From NCBI GenBank assembly GCA_024244705.1, contig JAAEOK010000042.1:1-64000 (forward strand): a DNA stretch of 64,000 nucleotides, written 5' to 3'. The position numbers and the translations under genes are program-made. This document shows, one piece after another, positions 60,842-64,000 of this stretch. The stretch's first letter is position 1, and each line of letters opens with the position of its first letter. Source of the stretch: Alphaproteobacteria bacterium. Lineage in GTDB: Bacteria; Pseudomonadota; Alphaproteobacteria; JAAEOK01. The notes below the pieces were generated by a model. The model did not search any database. It saw only the letters and a program-made list of their open reading frames with translations, and was not told the origin of the DNA.

Positions 60842-62710
60842 ATGATGGCCGAGTCCGAGGAAAACCGCTCCGCCCTCCCCTTGCCGCCCGAGGCCGAGGA
60901 GCCGCTGCGCCGCCTGCTGGCCGAGGCAAAGCCGGCGTTGGCGGCGGGGCGCCACGACGAGGCGCGAGCGATCCTGTTGCGCGCCGTTGAAATGGCGACC
61001 GGCCAGCCCACCGTTCCACGCTCCCTTCCCGCTCAACTCAACAACCTGGCCAACGCGTTCGCCGGTTCCGGGCGTCCCCGAGAGGCGGTTGAGCTGTTCT
61101 CACGCGCCCTCGCCTTCCATGCCGACTACGCCCTGGCCCACGCCAATCTGGCTACGGTCCTAGTCGGGTTGGGGCAAATCGAGCAGGCGGTGACCCATTT
61201 CGAGCGGGCGGAGGCGTTGTCTGGGCCCGATTCGTGGCGCCTCTATCTGCAAGGCGCTGCCTTACAGAGCCTCGGCCGTATCGATGACGCGCGGCGATGC
61301 TTCGCCGGCGCGCTGACCCTCGATCCGAACAACGCGTCGGCGCTGGCCGCGGACCTTCAGGCCCGGCTTCTGGTGGCCGACTGGACAGACCTGGCGACCG
61401 ATACCAGGCGCCTGGTCGAACTGGTGCGCCGCGATCGCGCATATTCCGTGGTCAACGACGTCCGGCCCTATGCCGCGCTGTTTCTCGACATCGACCCTGC
61501 CGAACGGTGCCGGATCGCCGAAACCCGTGCCGCGCGTGACGACCAAGGAGCGGCGCGCCCGGCCCTGAGGCGCCACGACGCCCCGCTCCGCATCGGTTAC
61601 CTGTCGGCCGACTTCCGCCGCCATCCAACGGCACATTTGATGCTGGCCTTGTTCGGTGCCCATGATCGTTCCCGGGTCGCCATCGACGCTTATTCGCTGG
61701 GGCCGCCCGAGGACAGCGCGCAACGCCGGCGAATCACCGCCGATAGCGACCGCTTCGTCGACCTCCATGACCGCAACGATGTCGATGCCGCAGAACAGAT
61801 ACGGGCCAATGGCGTCGACATTCTCGTCGATCTGATGAGCTGGACGCGCCACGCCCGACCGGGGATCGCGGCCCGGCGGCCGGCGCCCATCCAGATCTCC
61901 TATTTGGGATTCCCCGGGACCACCGGGGCGGCCTGGATCGACTATATCATCGCCGACCCCATCGTGGTGCCGGCGCCGGACCGGCGTTGGTACACAGAGA
62001 AAGTCATTACCCTTCCGCGCTGTTACCAGGTCAACAATCCGGACCAGGAAATCGCACCCGGGCCGCCCGCCCGTGCCGAATGGTCATTGCCCGACGACGC
62101 ATTCGTCTTTGCCTGCTTCAACCTCAACAACAAGATCGAGCCGGCGACATTTGCGGCCTGGATGCGCATCCTCCGAAAAGCACCGGCCGCAGTGCTGTGG
62201 CTGTTGGCCGATCAGGCCCACGGACGCAGAAACCTACTCGCCGCGGCGGCGGCCAACGGCGTCGACCCGCGGCGTCTGATCTTCGCCGATCGCGCGCCGA
62301 GACCGGTCCACCTCCGTCGACAGCAATGCGCCGACCTGTTCCTTGATACGTTCCTCTGCAACGCCCATACCACCGCCAGCGACGCACTCTATATGGGCCT
62401 GCCCGTGCTCACTCATCCGGGGGATCATTTCGCCGGTCGGGTCGCCGCCAGCCTACTCACCACCCTCGGCATCGAGGAGCTGATCGCACCCGGCATCGAC
62501 AGCTACTGCGAGACCGCCATCGACCTGGCCCGACAGCCGGAAAAACTAGCGGCGTTGAGTGATCGAATCGCCAAGGCGGTGGCCGAAGGCCCGCTCCACG
62601 ACACCCAAGGCTTCGCCCGCGATCTCGAACGGGCCTATGCGTTGGTGTGGCGGAAGGCAATGGCCGGACAGGATCCGGACCACATCATCGTACCGCCGGC
62701 CGCTCCCTGA
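60842..62710 (+). CDS. TPR protein with O-GlcNAc-transferase-like domain, second copy
   Basis: A 622-residue paralogue of the protein at 5454-7193. TPR units run over residues 20-165 (LNNLANAFAGSGRPREAVELF, HANLATVLVGLGQIEQAV). The GT41 domain has YLSADFRRHPTAHLM, GFPGTTGAAWIDYIIAD, FACFNLNNKIEP and LDTFLCNAHTTASDALYMG with FAGRVAASLL. It keeps more TPR repeats than the other copy. A cytoplasmic protein glycosyltransferase role is likely, with acceptor and sugar unknown. The first codons are GTG-ATG-ATG; the middle one is used here, after AGGA. It ends one base before the convergent coaD. Confidence 0.88.
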   Translation: MMAESEENRSALPLPPEAEEPLRRLLAEAKPALAAGRHDEARAILLRAVEMATGQPTVPRSLPAQLNNLANAFAGSGRPREAVELFSRALAFHADYALAHANLATVLVGLGQIEQAVTHFERAEALSGPDSWRLYLQGAALQSLGRIDDARRCFAGALTLDPNNASALAADLQARLLVADWTDLATDTRRLVELVRRDRAYSVVNDVRPYAALFLDIDPAERCRIAETRAARDDQGAARPALRRHDAPLRIGYLSADFRRHPTAHLMLALFGAHDRSRVAIDAYSLGPPEDSAQRRRITADSDRFVDLHDRNDVDAAEQIRANGVDILVDLMSWTRHARPGIAARRPAPIQISYLGFPGTTGAAWIDYIIADPIVVPAPDRRWYTEKVITLPRCYQVNNPDQEIAPGPPARAEWSLPDDAFVFACFNLNNKIEPATFAAWMRILRKAPAAVLWLLADQAHGRRNLLAAAAANGVDPRRLIFADRAPRPVHLRRQQCADLFLDTFLCNAHTTASDALYMGLPVLTHPGDHFAGRVAASLLTTLGIEELIAPGIDSYCETAIDLARQPEKLAALSDRIAKAVAEGPLHDTQGFARDLERAYALVWRKAMAGQDPDHIIVPPAAP

Positions 62711-62711
62711 T

Positions 62712-63212
62712 CTACGAAAATTTCGCCGTAAGCCGCGCCACCACGCGCGGCGACACGAAGCTGCTGACATCACCGCCGAGCTTTGCAATCTCCTTGACGA
62801 AGCGCGACGAAACGAAAGTCTGCTTCTCCGAGGCCATAAGGAACACGGTCTCGATTTCCGGATTGATACGTGCGTTCATGCCCGCCATCTGAAATTCGTA
62901 CTCGAAATCGGACACCGCCCTGAGCCCGCGGACGATCATTCGCGCGCCGCATTCCGACGCGAAATTCACCAGAAGGATATCGAACGGCCGAATCTCGACC
63001 CGCGCCGCGTCATCACCGAGCTTGGCGTCGACTTCCTCGCGCGCCATGGCGATACGGTCGTCGACGTCGAACAACGGGCCTTTCCCGTCGTTGGTCGCGA
63101 TGCCGATGATCAGCCGGTCGGCGATTACCAGCGCGCGGCGGATAATATCGACATGGCCGCCGGTGATCGGGTCGAAGGTACCCGGGTATACGCCTATTCG
63201 TTCACCTGCCAC
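62712..63212 (-). CDS. coaD: Phosphopantetheine adenylyltransferase
   Basis: A 166-residue nucleotidyltransferase catalysing the fourth step of coenzyme A synthesis, from 4'-phosphopantetheine to dephospho-CoA. The ATP-binding GVYPGTFDPITGGH, the RGLRAVSDFEYEFQM loop and the C-terminal SSRFVKEIAKLGGDV are all present. The length is standard. It lies 32 bases downstream of gyrA on the same strand, an arrangement common in alphaproteobacteria, and probably shares its transcript. Confidence 0.96.
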   Translation of the reverse strand: MAGERIGVYPGTFDPITGGHVDIIRRALVIADRLIIGIATNDGKGPLFDVDDRIAMAREEVDAKLGDDAARVEIRPFDILLVNFASECGARMIVRGLRAVSDFEYEFQMAGMNARINPEIETVFLMASEKQTFVSSRFVKEIAKLGGDVSSFVSPRVVARLTAKFS

Positions 63213-63244
63213 CTGTTTTCCCCCTGCATTGCCTGCGGCGGCGA

Positions 63245-64000
63245 TCAGTCCTCATTGCCGTCGTCTTCCGCGACCTCGGCGAGCCATGCGACCGAGACCA
63301 CGTGCTCACCCTTGCCCACCTTGAACAGGGTGACGCCTTGGGTTTTGCGCGATTGAATGCTGATATCCGCGACCGGGCTGCGAATGACTTGGCCGGCGTC
63401 GGTGATCATCATCACCTGGTCGCGGCCTTCGACCGGGAACGAGGCGACCACATTGCCGTTGCGTTCAGAGGTTTCGATATTGGCAATGCCTTGCCCGCCG
63501 CGCCCTGTTACCCGGTATTCATAAGCGGAGGTCCGCTTGCCGAAACCGTTCTCTGTTATGGTCAGGATGAACTGCTCGTCGGTCGCGAGCTGCCCGATAA
63601 CCGCTTCGTCGAGATCGACTTCTATGTCGTCCTGCTCCTCGCTCCGCCGTCTCGCGTTGGCGATCCGGATGTAGGCGTCTCGCGTCTCGGTCTCGAGCTC
63701 GGCGTGACGCAAAATCGACATCGAGATGACCTCGTCGTTCTTGGCCAGCCGAATACCACGCACACCGGTCGAGGTTCGTCCGCTGAACACGCGGACGTCT
63801 GTTGCCGAGAAACGGATGCATTTGCCGGCGCGAGTCGAGATCAAGATGTCGTCGTTGACGGTGCAAGTACGAACGCCGATCAGCCGGTCGCCCTCGCCAA
63901 GCTTCATCGCGATCTTGCCGTTGGCCTTGACGTGAATGAAATCCTCGAGCGTGTTGCGCCGCACGTTGCCCGCTGCGGTAACGAAGACGACATGCAAATC
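63245..64000 (-). CDS. gyrA: DNA gyrase subunit A, C-terminal part (cut by window edge)
   Basis: About 251 C-terminal residues of GyrA, open at the right-hand window edge, so the 5' part lies outside. The visible blades of the DNA-wrapping beta-pinwheel carry repeats such as DDILISTRAGKCIRFSATDVR, GIRLAKNDEVISMSI and GQVIRSPVADISIQSRKTQG, and the protein ends in an acidic tail (EVAEDDGNED). The GyrA-box and catalytic Tyr are not in view. ParC is a weaker alternative, because its C-terminal domain is usually shorter and less regular. coaD follows. Confidence 0.93.
   Translation of the reverse strand, partial: DLHVVFVTAAGNVRRNTLEDFIHVKANGKIAMKLGEGDRLIGVRTCTVNDDILISTRAGKCIRFSATDVRVFSGRTSTGVRGIRLAKNDEVISMSILRHAELETETRDAYIRIANARRRSEEQDDIEVDLDEAVIGQLATDEQFILTITENGFGKRTSAYEYRVTGRGGQGIANIETSERNGNVVASFPVEGRDQVMMITDAGQVIRSPVADISIQSRKTQGVTLFKVGKGEHVVSVAWLAEVAEDDGNED

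Overview
The window looks like a chromosomal segment of a high-GC alphaproteobacterium, probably close to the Rhodospirillales. The housekeeping blocks support this: sdhE-mfd divergent from recG with a DUF502 gene, the gyrA-coaD pair, speD-speE, mtgA and tRNA-Lys(TTT). Genes are dense, short antiparallel overlaps are common, and there are GTG and TTG starts. No rRNA, CRISPR array, intact insertion sequence or prophage is visible. Traces of mobility are one complete tyrosine integrase (3197-4429) in AT-richer surroundings and one truncated IS3-type orfA (56598-56858).

Layout. 0-11 kb: an acyl-CoA synthetase, a secreted protein of unknown function, the integrase, an AAC(3)-I-like acetyltransferase, a TPR/O-GlcNAc-transferase-like enzyme, an Ala-rich helical protein, a GT2 glycosyltransferase, a lipoprotein, an enoyl-CoA hydratase/isomerase and a gamma-glutamylcyclotransferase-like protein. 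A hairpin plus a strong terminator at 11051-11129 suggests a small RNA. 11-18.7 kb: a minus-strand run (SDR, acyl-CoA dehydrogenase, APH-type kinase, small DUF, acyl-CoA dehydrogenase) with the parts list of an lva-type 4-hydroxyacyl-CoA pathway, next to two paralogous methyltransferases flanking an ornithine-cyclodeaminase-family enzyme. 18.8-26.3 kb: a DsbA/FrnE-like protein, mfd, sdhE, recG and a DUF502 membrane protein.

26.3-35 kb: a fluoroacetate-dehalogenase-like hydrolase with every signature residue, a type III PKS/ICMT-like methyltransferase/amidase operon, and an RND pump with its adaptor. 35-42 kb: a CigR-like periplasmic protein, a DUF4126 protein, mtgA, speDE, an LEA14-like lipoprotein, a large unknown membrane protein and a small Cys-rich secreted protein. 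42-50.7 kb is the most unusual stretch. It holds an EctD-like dioxygenase, three consecutive lipoproteins, a copy of the dioxygenase 3' end about 2.9 kb downstream of the original, then a TPR/beta-barrel outer-membrane protein followed by a 1080-residue FecR-domain protein ending in a TbpB-like barrel. The last two are read here as a candidate Slam-type (type XI) secretion pair.

50.9-64 kb: a D-amino-acid aminotransferase, a class II aldolase, a sulfatase, an M20 lipoprotein peptidase, a methyltransferase-like protein, the IS3 fragment, two tandem Sel1/peptidoglycan-binding/DUF4189 proteins, tRNA-Lys with its promoter, a second TPR/O-GlcNAc-transferase-like gene, coaD and the 3' part of gyrA cut by the window edge.

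All functional calls come from reading motifs and remembered family features. No database search was run.
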